A DNA stretch of 64,000 nt from Sipunculus nudus (taxonomy: Eukaryota; Annelida; Sipuncula; Golfingiida; Sipunculidae), in contig CM049313.1 of NCBI GenBank assembly GCA_026874595.1, forward strand, positions 69,744,659 to 69,808,658, read 5' to 3'. The translations under genes were made by a program, and so were the position numbers. Below, piece by piece: positions 25,201-34,800 of the stretch (position 1 is the first letter of the stretch; each line of letters opens with the position of its first letter). Under the pieces are notes generated by a model, which searched no databases, was not told where the DNA came from, and worked only from the letters and a program-made list of their open reading frames with translations.

Positions 25201-25559
25201 ATAACATGCGGAAGAGTATTCCACAGAGAGGCGAAAATAGCCATACACATGCAGATTGCAAGAGTGCGCGGAACGTGCCATCGTTTGCCAAAATGGCCGA
25301 TGAAGACAGTAACGCTGGCATTTCCAATTATAGAAGCGCTTACGAGCAGACCAGCCAAGGAGCTAGGCCAGTTAAACCTCTTCGATAACGTTGTCAAAAT
25401 AGCCGTCAGGTACACCGCTTGAACGCTCAGCAAAGTTGATTGTAACATAAACACAGCCAGGTAAACACGAATATTGGCAAATAGCCGAATCCTTTTTAAG
25501 TTTAACTTCATCTTTCCGCCTTTTTTATCAGTATCAAGCGATTTTGAATTATCCGTCAT
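15864..25559 (-). CDS. SLCO-like: Solute carrier organic anion transporter (OATP) family protein, copy A; nine coding exons, 706 aa
   Basis: Join (minus strand): 24866-25559, 23497-23583, 22605-22820, 21482-21643, 19621-19813, 18188-18323, 17337-17491, 16623-16690, 15864-16273. All introns have GT-AG ends and phases agree, giving 706 residues, the usual OATP length. OATPs are 12-helix plasma-membrane carriers that take up amphipathic organic anions without sodium. Evidence for the family: the RWMGAWWLG signature (270-278); a Kazal-like extracellular loop with ten cysteines (458-518); KYLEVQF in exon 4; FPAPIFYGKAID near the last helices. Possible N-glycosylation sites NVT (137) and NGT (162) lie in the second extracellular loop. 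Substrate cannot be inferred. The start is the first ATG of the open frame (25559). In the usual 'YIDD' stretch this protein has FVDTN. Confidence 0.9.
16623..16690 (-). CDS. SLCO-like: Gene A exon 8
   Basis: 68 bp, phase 2 to phase 1, residues 548-570. It encodes RSVKEERDASLGLSVMSF, the OATP 'LRxV...ALG' region. The acceptor is CTCTTGTAG and the donor GTGAGT. Confidence 0.85.
17337..17491 (-). CDS. SLCO-like: Gene A exon 7: end of extracellular loop and next helix
   Basis: 155 bp, phase 0 to phase 2, residues 497-547. CSCIPDG and LCPSTCG add four cysteines (501, 503, 514, 518), making ten in the loop. A membrane helix YLIPYIALGLVWAV follows, then PLILVFMR. The donor is GTAAGT. Confidence 0.9.
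18188..18323 (-). CDS. SLCO-like: Gene A exon 6: Kazal-like loop
   Basis: 136 bp, phase 2 to phase 0, residues 451-496. Six cysteines at 458, 462, 464, 473, 484 and 488 lie in the order CNINCSCP, DPVCGSDS and SPCHAGCSG, the Kazal-type motif of the large OATP extracellular loop. The acceptor is TTTTTGTAG; the donor GTACTC is weak but is the same in copy B. Confidence 0.9.
18690..19620 (-). repeat. ~70-bp minisatellite made of exon 5 end plus splice donor (intron 5 of gene A)
   Basis: About twelve units, 65-78 bp each. Read on the coding strand, a unit is 'tgtcccgaggtccccctt', 'gtcggaaggcacggggacac', then GTAAGTGTG and a short intron-like tail. This is the end of exon 5 (cgctgtcccgagatgcccct, then ggtcggcaggcacggagactc in copy B) with its donor. 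Donor positions lie near 18778, 18845, 18919, 18989, 19057, 19135, 19200, 19270, 19340, 19411, 19482 and 19550. GTAAGT is intact in at least seven; some are damaged (GTTTGT, GTCAGT, TTAAAT). Gene B has a short version with three extra units. Confidence 0.85.
19621..19813 (-). CDS. SLCO-like: Gene A exon 5; its 3' end seeds the intron 5 minisatellite
   Basis: 193 bp, phase 1 to phase 2, residues 387-450. It encodes FLPNITLMFASVLSGA, a second helix VFIYSLVVTILANVCN and the start of the large extracellular loop, MRCPEMPLVGRHGD. The donor GTAAGT lies at 19615-19620. The last ~45 bp of this exon and the first ~20 bp of the intron are copied about a dozen times downstream. Confidence 0.9.
19814..21481 (-). 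other. Intron 4 of gene A (1.67 kb)
   Basis: It contains the duplicated ~110-bp segment and otherwise unassigned sequence. The middle part (20580-21420) has no counterpart that I can follow in the much larger intron 4 of gene B. Confidence 0.7.
20280..20575. repeat. Duplicated ~110-bp segment in intron 4 of gene A
   Basis: Two copies (about 20307-20405 and 20475-20570) share 'gagctacactaact', 'ttggactgacagatgacc', 'caatcgatgac' and 'ggtcaacctg'. A single copy sits in the same intron of gene B at about 32307-32400. It shows no consistent frame across the three copies, so it is not called as an exon. Confidence 0.8.
21482..21643 (-). CDS. SLCO-like: Gene A exon 4
   Basis: 162 bp, phase 1 to phase 1, residues 333-386. 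It encodes DLPSAVLRLLRNMVYML, a helix, then YTFALKYLEVQFQQSAS, the OATP 'F-KYLE-QF-S' block. The acceptor is TTCTTTGCAG and the donor GTAATT. Confidence 0.9.
22605..22820 (-). CDS. SLCO-like: Gene A exon 3: OATP signature
   Basis: 216 bp, phase 1 to phase 1, residues 261-332. It carries the superfamily signature RWMGAWWLG, a helix, FPRTF, and a charged cytoplasmic stretch (EPQEEAKDNLENKNQ). The acceptor is TTTTCCCACAG and the donor GTACAG. Copy B is one codon shorter in the charged stretch. Confidence 0.9.
23497..23583 (-). CDS. SLCO-like: Gene A exon 2
   Basis: 87 bp, phase 1 to phase 1, residues 232-260. The acceptor ends in TTAG and the donor is GTGAGT. It encodes GLWVGFRYLSPVVSYVVGS, matching the helix after the NSxxxxG block of OATPs, and ends in PIDLR. 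Confidence 0.85.
23584..24865 (-). other. Intron 1 of gene A
   Basis: AT-rich sequence; no other gene is seen. The part near the exon 1 end (about 24180-24865) parallels intron 1 of gene B, including 'acacaaaataagatggtcgc' and 'ggatttccatgatg'. The middle (about 23700-24180) is missing from gene B. Confidence 0.7.
24866..25559 (-). CDS. SLCO-like: Gene A exon 1: start, helices 1-4
   Basis: Encodes residues 1-231. It has a hydrophilic N-terminus, a first helix around 31-55, a GLLVSASIIGNA helix around 68-85, the loop FGKRWHVPR (90-98), LPHVIFG (116-122), a hydrophilic second extracellular loop with two sequons, and the AAYAIFFIGEIIYGMAGNP helix. Ends ATGG, then GTAGGA donor, phase 1. Confidence 0.9.
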
Positions 25560-26228
25560 AATAATGTCAAATTGATTGTCCGGAGAATTTTCAGAATGCC
25601 CCTAGTCGCGCAGAGTAAAACTTTATAAGCCTGTTATTGGTGAACTCGGATCTACAGATGTTCTTCATTTACTGACCAAGACCATCTGAGCACAAAGGAC
25701 CATAGAAAACAAGCAGGAAGTTATAAAGAAATTTTTATGTTAAATCCCATGTATGAGAGTGATGTTGAGAATTTCAATAAGTATGATTAACATTTCTGAG
25801 TCAATACAAAGTACGCTTCATGACCCTGTGTAGCCCCTTTTTCAGCTGCTCGCCGAATATTCATAGCTAGTCATTGATAATGTCGAACTATTTCTCGACC
25901 CACAAGTAATACACATTTCACTGCATATGTATTCAAACGTCTCATTTAAGGGACTATAACATGTATACAAAAAGATTAAAAAGTTTACAATGAATACATT
26001 TAATTACGTGTGACGTTATCTCTCCATGTGTTCCTGTGTACCACACAGGAGACAACAATATTAATTTTTCTTTACACACCACCCCCGATGAAAATGTTTC
26101 TTTATATCCTCACCAATAGCGTTCATATTGATAATTCGATATTCGAAAAATGTACACTTTTTCAATATTCACTAATAATCTTTGATCTCCATGTGGATCC
26201 ATAATGTCCTCCAATACAATATCATTAC
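25560..26228 (-). promoter_or_regulatory. 5' flank of gene A, conserved in gene B
   Basis: Sequence upstream of the start codon is conserved with 41798-42653 up to 26228. Shared landmarks are 'aagtacgcttcatgac', 'ttctcgacccacaagtaat' and 'cacgtgtgacgttatctctc' (near 26005 and 42278), where the core TGACGTTA is close to a CRE-like TGACGTCA. No TATA box can be placed with confidence, and a non-coding first exon cannot be excluded. The boundary of similarity marks the duplication edge. Confidence 0.4.
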
Positions 26229-26566
26229 TGTAATTGTCAAATGATAATACTCATTTATGCGAATAATTCAAATAAACGGGTATTGTCTACAAGGTTGTAG
26301 CCGTCATAATGATACTACGAATTTGTATGGAATTGCTTACGTGTTGTGTCTGTGTTGTTCAGACAATTCTCAATTATATGTTTTGCATGCTTTTCTTAGA
26401 ATGATTTTATAAATTAATTCTTATAAAGATTGTTATAAATAGATTAGTTTATATAGATTTATTTATATTTTTTGCACTCATTACTAAAAAATACTACGTT
26501 TATTTATTTGGGGTTATTTATTCATAAAAACGATGTTACTGCAAATGGTTGACAGGATAGTTGACT
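26229..26566. other. Junction between duplication units
   Basis: AT-rich sequence of 338 bp between the end of unit A and the start of unit B. It has no similarity to either unit that I can see, and no gene. Confidence 0.5.
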
Positions 26567-27004
26567 GAAATAGATGGCTTAATTATCTGAATGTGGATAA
26601 AAATATAAGGTATTTAGTCATGATTAAACCCTGTTTCTAATGAGAATTATTTATAATCATAGACCCTTGTTTTTAAAGTGACAAAGTATTCTTTGAAAAT
26701 ATAATTGTCAGGTACTTTTGTTTAGAAATGCAAGACACGGACCGTTAAGAATCAATCGCAGAACAAAAAGCATTCACACATGACCATATATAAATTTTAT
26801 TACGAAAATCTTCTACGGATCTTTTTAAAAGGAGGAATAGACACAGGGTTGCATTAATTATGAGGACGAGAATTTCCTCTTCGAAAGGTATTGGCAAACC
26901 TTTATAATTGATTTCCTTCTTCAAATTTGTTTCTTTTTAATATTAATAACAGTTAAATCACGTATTGCTAAAATTGTTTCCCCTCTATATAAATGACTAT
27001 ATCG

Positions 27005-28285
27005 ACCTAAGGCTTTAAGAAGCCTATATATATATAAATCATTGATGCACATCAGAATTATGCTGCGGACTATGTTTTTTGCCACTTAAAGACCAAATAA
27101 CAAAACTGTTTGCGTTGCTGGTAAACAGAAACAGTTATTTCTGCCTCAAACCTTTTTGGCTCCCACTCCTTTAACAAAAAGTGTAACTTGTATGGGAGCT
27201 GCGAAATCTGAAAGTTTATCGTTGATAAAATGGGCTCCCGTCATAACAATAATTAGAGACAGCACTTGTAAGACACCTTTCATCTCTTTCACAAGTCAAA
27301 TGCTACAAACAAATAGGTTGTCCTCATTTAAATTTGTGCAATATAGTTTATTATTATTGTGGACCATATAGAGGAACTATCTTTGTCTGATGTTTTACTT
27401 ATACATGAAGAATACAGGAATTGAATTTTGCACCTGCTGTTTGATCTACAGTTCACAAAAGTCGGTATATGCTTTATGTAAAATCTGGAGAAGTGAGCTT
27501 GTTAAATTCATGGCATCAGGTGTTTGAGCATGGGTTGTTTCACGCTGGAAGAACTGCTCATTAATTCACACGTTGAGTGCAAATGGACATTAATAAACAG
27601 ACAGAACATATTAGCTGTGGAAAAGTTATATAATAGCATGGACATGGGGATACTGTAATCAGGTTATTATGGCAATTTATATTAATTTAGAATAAGGGCC
27701 GCTGAAAGTTTAGCCCAGAGGTAAACCAGGCGCTATCATGTACATTACAGCCTTATTTTGCTGCTTGTTTCGGTTTGAGGAAACTTTGATGAAAACGGAT
27801 TTTTTCAAAATATTAACTCTAGTCAGGGAAATTGAAACTCTTTGAATGTTCAGTGGTTTGCTCAATGCTGCGAGTCCATTGGAGTGTCGTCAATCTTGCC
27901 CTGCATATTTGTAAACACTGATGTTCCCAGTGAGCGATTCTTGAACACATTTCTGTACAACTGTGCTAAGAATGGAGTGCCATCTCGTGGATGGAACTAA
28001 TTCGATTATTTATTAAACCAATGCTTCGCTCGTGCAAACTGTAATAGACTAGCCCCAGAAGTACACCAGATACCCCGATCGGAAGATCCCAGTGCTAGCT
28101 TTATATGGTTTGTGTCATTGATTGTTTACGCCACCCTGCGTGTACATACGTGTTATAGGCAATCTTATAGCGCTTCAGTAAATACAGGGACTCGGTCCAT
28201 TTCAATTTTCAGTGGATTATGTGTACCACATGCATTCGATATTGAATATACTGCTATTGTGCGAAACGGTCATGACCAAGATATC
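27005..28285. other. Insertion of ~1.28 kb in the 3' flank, only in unit B
   Basis: In unit A the flanking sequences are adjacent (about 15650-15680). Here 1.28 kb separates them, and 'atatcg' lies near both edges. I find no terminal repeat, coding frame or known element inside. Confidence 0.55.
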
Positions 28286-28444
28286 GTTATAGCTATTGAC
28301 TTATGTTTTTAACTGTTTCATTTAAATCCCATTCTCGCAAATAATATGTGCTTGCGTTATTGGACAGTGTCTCAGTGTGTCTAAGAAAGATACATATATA
28401 ATCAGAGGCTCCTACAGAAAAGGGGTGTGACAATCTCCACCATT

Positions 28445-28854
28445 TCATTTTGACAAAACTTCTCGGACAATATGATCGTCTGGGTACACCTCATGTGCGT
28501 CTCCGACAATCAATCTGTTGTTTTCATAACCTGCCGGTGATTGAAAAGGACGGGGTTCTAATACTATATTCCCTAAGTCTGTCAGGTTGAGATGAACCTC
28601 TCTGTCTTCTATTTCGTGTTGGGTCTTCCGTTTGCGGTCTGCTTTTTTCTCATTCCGCCACGCCCGAACGCTTGCCCCTCCGTACATGATCCCGGCCAAG
28701 ACTTGGGTGGCAAGAGTGATGCCGTGGATGATATAACGAATTCCACTCCGGCTGTATATCTGACAGTCTCCTTTACCACCGCTCCCAGCACCAGATATCG
28801 CCAGCAGGCACGTATCGTCAATGGCTTTCCCATAGAATATTGGTGCAGGGAATA
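28445..28854 (-). CDS. SLCO-like: Gene B exon 9: C-terminus
   Basis: 410 bp to TGA. It opens FPAPIFYGKAIDDTCL and has the final helix and a charged tail like gene A, with scattered substitutions in the last 50 residues. Confidence 0.88.
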
Positions 28855-31800
28855 CTGCTCACACATGAAATACAAAAAACTTAAGTTTAAATAAACATGC
28901 CAGACAATTCAATGTTATAAACACTTATCACCACTTAGTCCTAGGCTAACTGAACACTTGTATTACTAAAAGTGAACCGTACAAAAGTTAAAGAAACGGG
29001 AATTGTTTAAGTTTTTGTTTTTCTCTTCATTTCAATTTAGACTGTTAGGCACACTGTTTGTTGCGTAAACAAAATGTATGATGATCATGGGAAGTTTGAC
29101 GGTCATGGTCTTTGATTTTATGCCTTAGGTTAGACATAGTTATCATTAAAGTGAATCGTTACAAGTAACTCACTGAGAACACTGGCTATAAAACTCATAA
29201 CCGATAACCCAAGCGAGGCGTCTCTCTCTTCCTTGACGCTTCTACAAGTAAACGATTGAGTCAAAACTTTATATTTTAACAATTGCACTCTTTTAAGCAA
29301 TGAAAAAAGTGCCATATCGCAGGCTTGCCTAATGCAGATGAACTCCTTGAATCTTGAAAGTACATGAAAGCCGATCCAGACGGACTTAAAGTCGTCCGTG
29401 TTACACGATGCGTTAATATTAACCCGGTAAATCTGTTTTTTTACCGCTGGCCAGCAGATATATGCACCCAGCATGGAAGACGAACCAGGCGGCGTCATAT
29501 AGGATGAGACCAGCTGGTAAAGAAGTGCCACCTATCTCTGTCTAGTCGTATTACGTATTGTTTCATGTAGCGCCTCCCAAACTACGGGTGTTTATCAAAA
29601 TGTAAGAACGGCTTTTTGTATATTTTAAAGGTTCATTTGCATCCGATCATGGTGTTCCCTGATGTTAAATATAGACAGAAGCGATTAATTGTCGCCTTCC
29701 TTGACAGATGTGTGATGTACAGTTGTACAAATACTACGTAGAAAAGACGTTCATGGTAAATTATGGAGATTCTGATGAGTTTTCGCCTATTTTTCATGTT
29801 AACGTTTTTATGATTTTGGACCGGAGTTTTAATATAAAGTATTTCTTATCACGTCCCTTGTGAGGCCCACTAACGGGAACTGGTGAAGCAGGAACTTACC
29901 GCATAATGGCAAGAATGAGAGGCACAGAGTAGAAGCTCCGTGTAACCGCCCACACAAGTCCAAGTGCGATGTACGGGATCAAATATCCGCAGTCAATCGG
30001 GCACAGACCACGTGAGGCCAGACCATCAGGAATACAGGAACAACCGCTGAAGTCCTTAGAGATTTAGAACATTTGGTATTTTAATGGTATATATTTAAGT
30101 AATATTCGGAAATCATACGCGTGCATGGTTCATCCCTACAGAGTAAACATCCAGAATCTCAGGGAGCGATCCAGCGGTTTAGGGGATTTGAACACCCCTT
30201 ATTGGGGCAAATTACCAATTCTCTCCAGTAGTTACGAACTTTTCTTCAGGGTTTTATAATCCCTCCGTATAACAGTAAACTAATCCATTCTGCCTCGAAA
30301 CCCCTATTACAATGGGGGATCAACATATTATTTCAATTCTCTCACTAAACCTCCAGATATCCTGAGTTCATTAAAATGGCGAGTTATGAACTGTTAACTA
30401 CATGGACAAAGCCTTTGAGAGGACAAAGACTTGTTTATCCATACAACGGAACTTGTCTTGATACGTTTGAGTATTTTTCATACATGTTGTGAAATCAGAA
30501 CCACCAAGGGGAACTACTTTTATCTTATCTTTGAATAAGTTTAAATATTGATTGAGTTTGGCAGTGGCCTGCACGTGACAGCCTTATGTGACAGGTTTGA
30601 TTATATAAAGTACTTTACGTCATCAAGCAAGTGGGTAGGGAGAGGTGACCCAGAGTGTACCTTTTGTCAGAAAAACATATCGTAATTACCATATCATTGG
30701 TATATATTTCCTCAGTTTAGCTTTGATCATTCAAATGAGTACCGTATTGTTGCCTTGAATTCCTGAGCAGCCAGCGTGGCACGGTGAGTAGTAAACTAAA
30801 CTGTCAGAGCCACACACAGGATCCATCTTCCAAACAGGACAGGAACAGTTGGTGTTACAGTCTGTGGTCAGGTGGATTCTACAAAAAGGTTTACAGCAAT
30901 CGAGTCAGTGCTCTCTCTATTCTTTTATGTGATAATATAATTTCATTTCTTAACAAAGAATTTGTTGCAACTTTGTATTTATTCATATCTGAATTCTGTA
31001 CTTCTCAAAAATATTCTGCATGTGAATGGAAAATAGTTTAAACACATGAACATGGGGATGAATTGTGTAAACCATGATTCGTGATATCTTAGCACTGTTG
31101 GTTTCATTGAAATCACCTGCCTTCATCTTGCGTCTGAAAGTTCATTCCATTACCTACTGGTTACAGCTCCCCCAAATCTTTAATACGTCTTATTTATCAG
31201 TCTCCGAACCTACCGAACTCGTGGCTTTCCGAACACTGCAGCCCCATGAAACGGGGTTCATGCTTTGAGTCTTATTACCCGTCGACAAAATAACTCGGGA
31301 CACCACAACAATATGTGCTCGATGTTCATACTAACGTGTCCCCGTGGTTTCCGACAAGGGGGACCTTGGGACACCGCAGCGACATGTGTTAGTTGTTCAC
31401 ACTTACATGTTCCCGTGTTCCATTAAGAGGGACCTAGGGACACCGCAGCAACATGTGTTGGGTGTTCACACTTACGTGTCCTCATGCTTTCCGACAAGAG
31501 GAACCATGGGACCCCGCATCAACATATGTTGGGTGGTCATACTTACGAGTCTCCGTGCCTGCCGACCAGGGGCATCTCGGGACAGCGCATCATCATGAGG
31601 CCGGCGATGATTGGATTGCAGACGTTAGCCAGGATGGTGACGATCAGAGAGTAGATGAAAACAGTGTGCTTCTTCAACCTTGAATAAACAGCCCCGGACA
31701 GGGCACACGCACACATCAGGGTGATATTGGGCAGGAAACCTTCAACACAATTTCAAAATAAATCCCCGCTGTAACGTCAGAACGTACGTTATCATGACTA

Positions 31801-34800
31801 ACACATACGTCACGGTGTCAATTGACAGAAAACATAATTGCGTATCACAAGATGCAATTATTTCTCTTAACATCCTGAATGAGGATCAACCATTACACAA
31901 GAATTACACAAGGATGAATCAGCCTTTCTAAAGCAGTAGCCATGTACATATTAAAAGCTTTAATCAAAGAAGATCTCCATGTTATTCATGTGTGTTTGTA
32001 TTGATAACCAGATTTATATGATAAGATAAAGGGTCAATATGTTAATTATACAAAAGACTGCGTAAATAATGTAATATTTAATTTATGTTATATAATTTTA
32101 TATCAACACCACTCTAACTGCTTATCAAACGTATGAGATTAACACTAGTTTTCCATGTTGGTTAACGGTATTTAACGCAGACCTCTTGTATTTCTTTAAA
32201 CTTGTTATCCTGACCCAGTCATATGTTCAATAGATTGAATTGTCATATTGCGTAATCATGTCTCACTGAATTAGTTCTGAAACTGACCAAAAGACGGGAA
32301 TCACAATGAGCTACACTTACTGCGTCTTGGACTGACAGATGACCATGAAGCAGAGCAATCGATGACGCCTGGAAGACAGTCCTGTTCAACCTGGAACTGC
32401 ATAGACTAAACGTAGAGACAGCTTTGGGAAGGAAAGATCCCTGAGGCGACGTAAAGGACTTTACACAACTGAGCCTTTGTCATAAGCGGAGTGAATCCTC
32501 ACCCTGCTTCTGGCCGCCACGCGAAGTCAAACATCCTCTGTTTCGACGGATCATCTCCAGACTGAAGCTGACACCAAAGACGCTCGATTGTAACAACCAA
32601 AAGTCCACAACACCGAGGTAACAACGCATGATAAGGAGAGGAAAACTCTGACTGGTTTAAGGGATCATCCATATATGCGGGGAACTGTCGGTTTTTCAGA
32701 CTAATCTATGGAATTCTTTGCTACCATTGCGCACAGCCAGGCAAAACGCGCACTCAGCATCACCTCATCTTGCTACTATTATGCGCTCAACGGCTATTGA
32801 GCGAAAAGTGCGCGGTAGCAAATAGCAGTCGCACTGTAGCACTTGCTACCCTTGCGCATAGCTTGCCACATCGCGCAATGAGCAAGCAGCCACTGGACTA
32901 GCTACCATCTGACACAGACCGGCTCATATGCGCGGTAGCAAATCAGACCTGCGCGGTAGCAAATGGCTGGCATTGCTACCCAGTGGGGCTATGCACAGAC
33001 CGGCTCAATGTGCAAAGTGCGCGGTAGCAAGTGGCTGTCGTTGCTATCATTTAGGGCTATGAATTTGCGGTCGCAAAATCCGCTACTGTTGACGTAGTGC
33101 AAGTCCTTCCTGCCAGAGGTCGCTCGGACAAGACCACTCAAAGCAATATGCGCGGTAGCAATTAACTGTCGCGAACTAGCAAACAGATCTGCGCGGTAAC
33201 AAATGCCATGGGTCATATTCAGCTGCGATCGCAATGCGCAATGTTCGCGGTAGCAAACAAACCTGCGCGGTAGCAAGTTGCTGTTAACTGCTATCCTTGG
33301 GGACTATGTATTTGCGATCGCAAAATCTGCTTCTGCTGACGTAGTGCAAATCTTTGCTGCCAGAGGTCGCTCTGACAAGACCACTCAGAGCAATTTGCGC
33401 GGTAACAATTAACTGCCGCTAAGTAACTAACAGATTTGAGCGGTAGCAATTGCCGTGGACCATATTTAGCTGCGATTGCAATGCGCAATGTGCGCGATAG
33501 CAAATCAGATTTGCGCGGTAGCAAGTCCCCCATGGAGGCTATCTATTGCGATCGAAACCTTTGCTGCTATCGTTTCAGTGCAAGTCTTTGTAGCCATAGG
33601 TTGCTCGGATAGGCAAGCAACAAGCTTTGCAATAGGCATGTAAGCAATTAATAGTCGCAGAGTAACACATTGACCTGCGCAGTAGCAGGTGTTACGGGCC
33701 ACATTAACTGGCTACCGCAAAGCTTAATGTGCACGGTACCAAAAAAGACCTGCGAGATGGCAAGTGCTTGTTACTGGCTAATCATAGTCATAAATCTGGC
33801 ATAATATATGCTTCATTTCATTGATTTTTTTTTCAAATAACCACATATAGTATATTTACATTTAATTTTGATAAACACTTGTTCCAAACCTTTGTTTGCA
33901 CATTTATTTAAGGGTTGTTCACATGCTTTGTCTGTAAAACATGGACTTTTCCAATAATTGATATTTTGTGATTTGCATTATTTCTAATTATGATGAACCT
34001 TCAACACTCCCAGGATCAGTACTGTCCAGATTCCATTCCAATGTCCTGATTTCAAATATTGATACAATATTCTAGAATAATTTATATCTCGCAGGAACTC
34101 TATATCATTATATTCATAATATATAGTCACAGATTCATGTGAGCTGCATTTGCTGTTTACTTCTCTTTCATAATCACATCGCTGTTGTCGGTTCTATCGA
34201 AGTGTCTCTTCATGATTTATTGAAATATTAGGGTAACCTGTATCCCGGATATAGCATATATTAATAGTGACATACCCTTACTGGAGTATTTCATGCCTGA
34301 AGGTTTAGGGTAACCCGTTCCCCGGATACAGCATATATTAATAGTGACAAACACTTTCTGGAGTATTTCATGTCCGAAGCTTCGAAGGGTTAGGGTAATC
34401 CGTATTCCTGATATAACATATATCAATAGTGACAAACACTAACTGGAGTATTTCATGACCGAAGTGTTAAGGTAACTCGAATCCCGGATAAGCATATACT
34501 AATAGGGACAAAGCATACTGAAGTATTTTAGACCTACGGTTAAGGGTAACCGGTACCTGGATATAGCATATATTAATAGTGACAAACACTTAATGGAGTA
34601 TTGCATGCCCGAACGGTTAGGGTAACCTGTATCCCGGATATATAATATATAATAATAGTTCCAAACATTTACTGGAGTTTTTCGTGTCCGCAGGCTTAGG
34701 GTCACCTGTATTCAGGATATATCATATATTTAATAGTGACAGACACTAACTGGAGTTAACAAATACTGGTGTTTTTCATGGGTATCATGGGTTAGGATAA

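Larger units (their letters stand above)
7412..26228 (-). repeat. Tandem duplication unit A (holds transporter gene A)
   Basis: Sequence from 7412-7515, then 15341 to 26228, can be followed in parallel with 26567-42653: the 3' flank, every exon, most introns and the 5' flank are alike. The right edge is at 26228, just after 'tccataatgtcctccaat', which matches 42653 in unit B. The left edge is where 'gtggataaaaatataagg' similarity begins (7440 here, 26592 in B). The unit is interrupted by a 7.8 kb element absent from unit B. Confidence 0.85.

Noticed and set aside
29242-29531. Open frame continuing upstream from exon 8 of gene B, which could be a longer exon
   Set aside because: The matching sequence in gene A has stops, the acceptor directly before exon 8 is conserved in both copies, and OATP proteins have no insert here.
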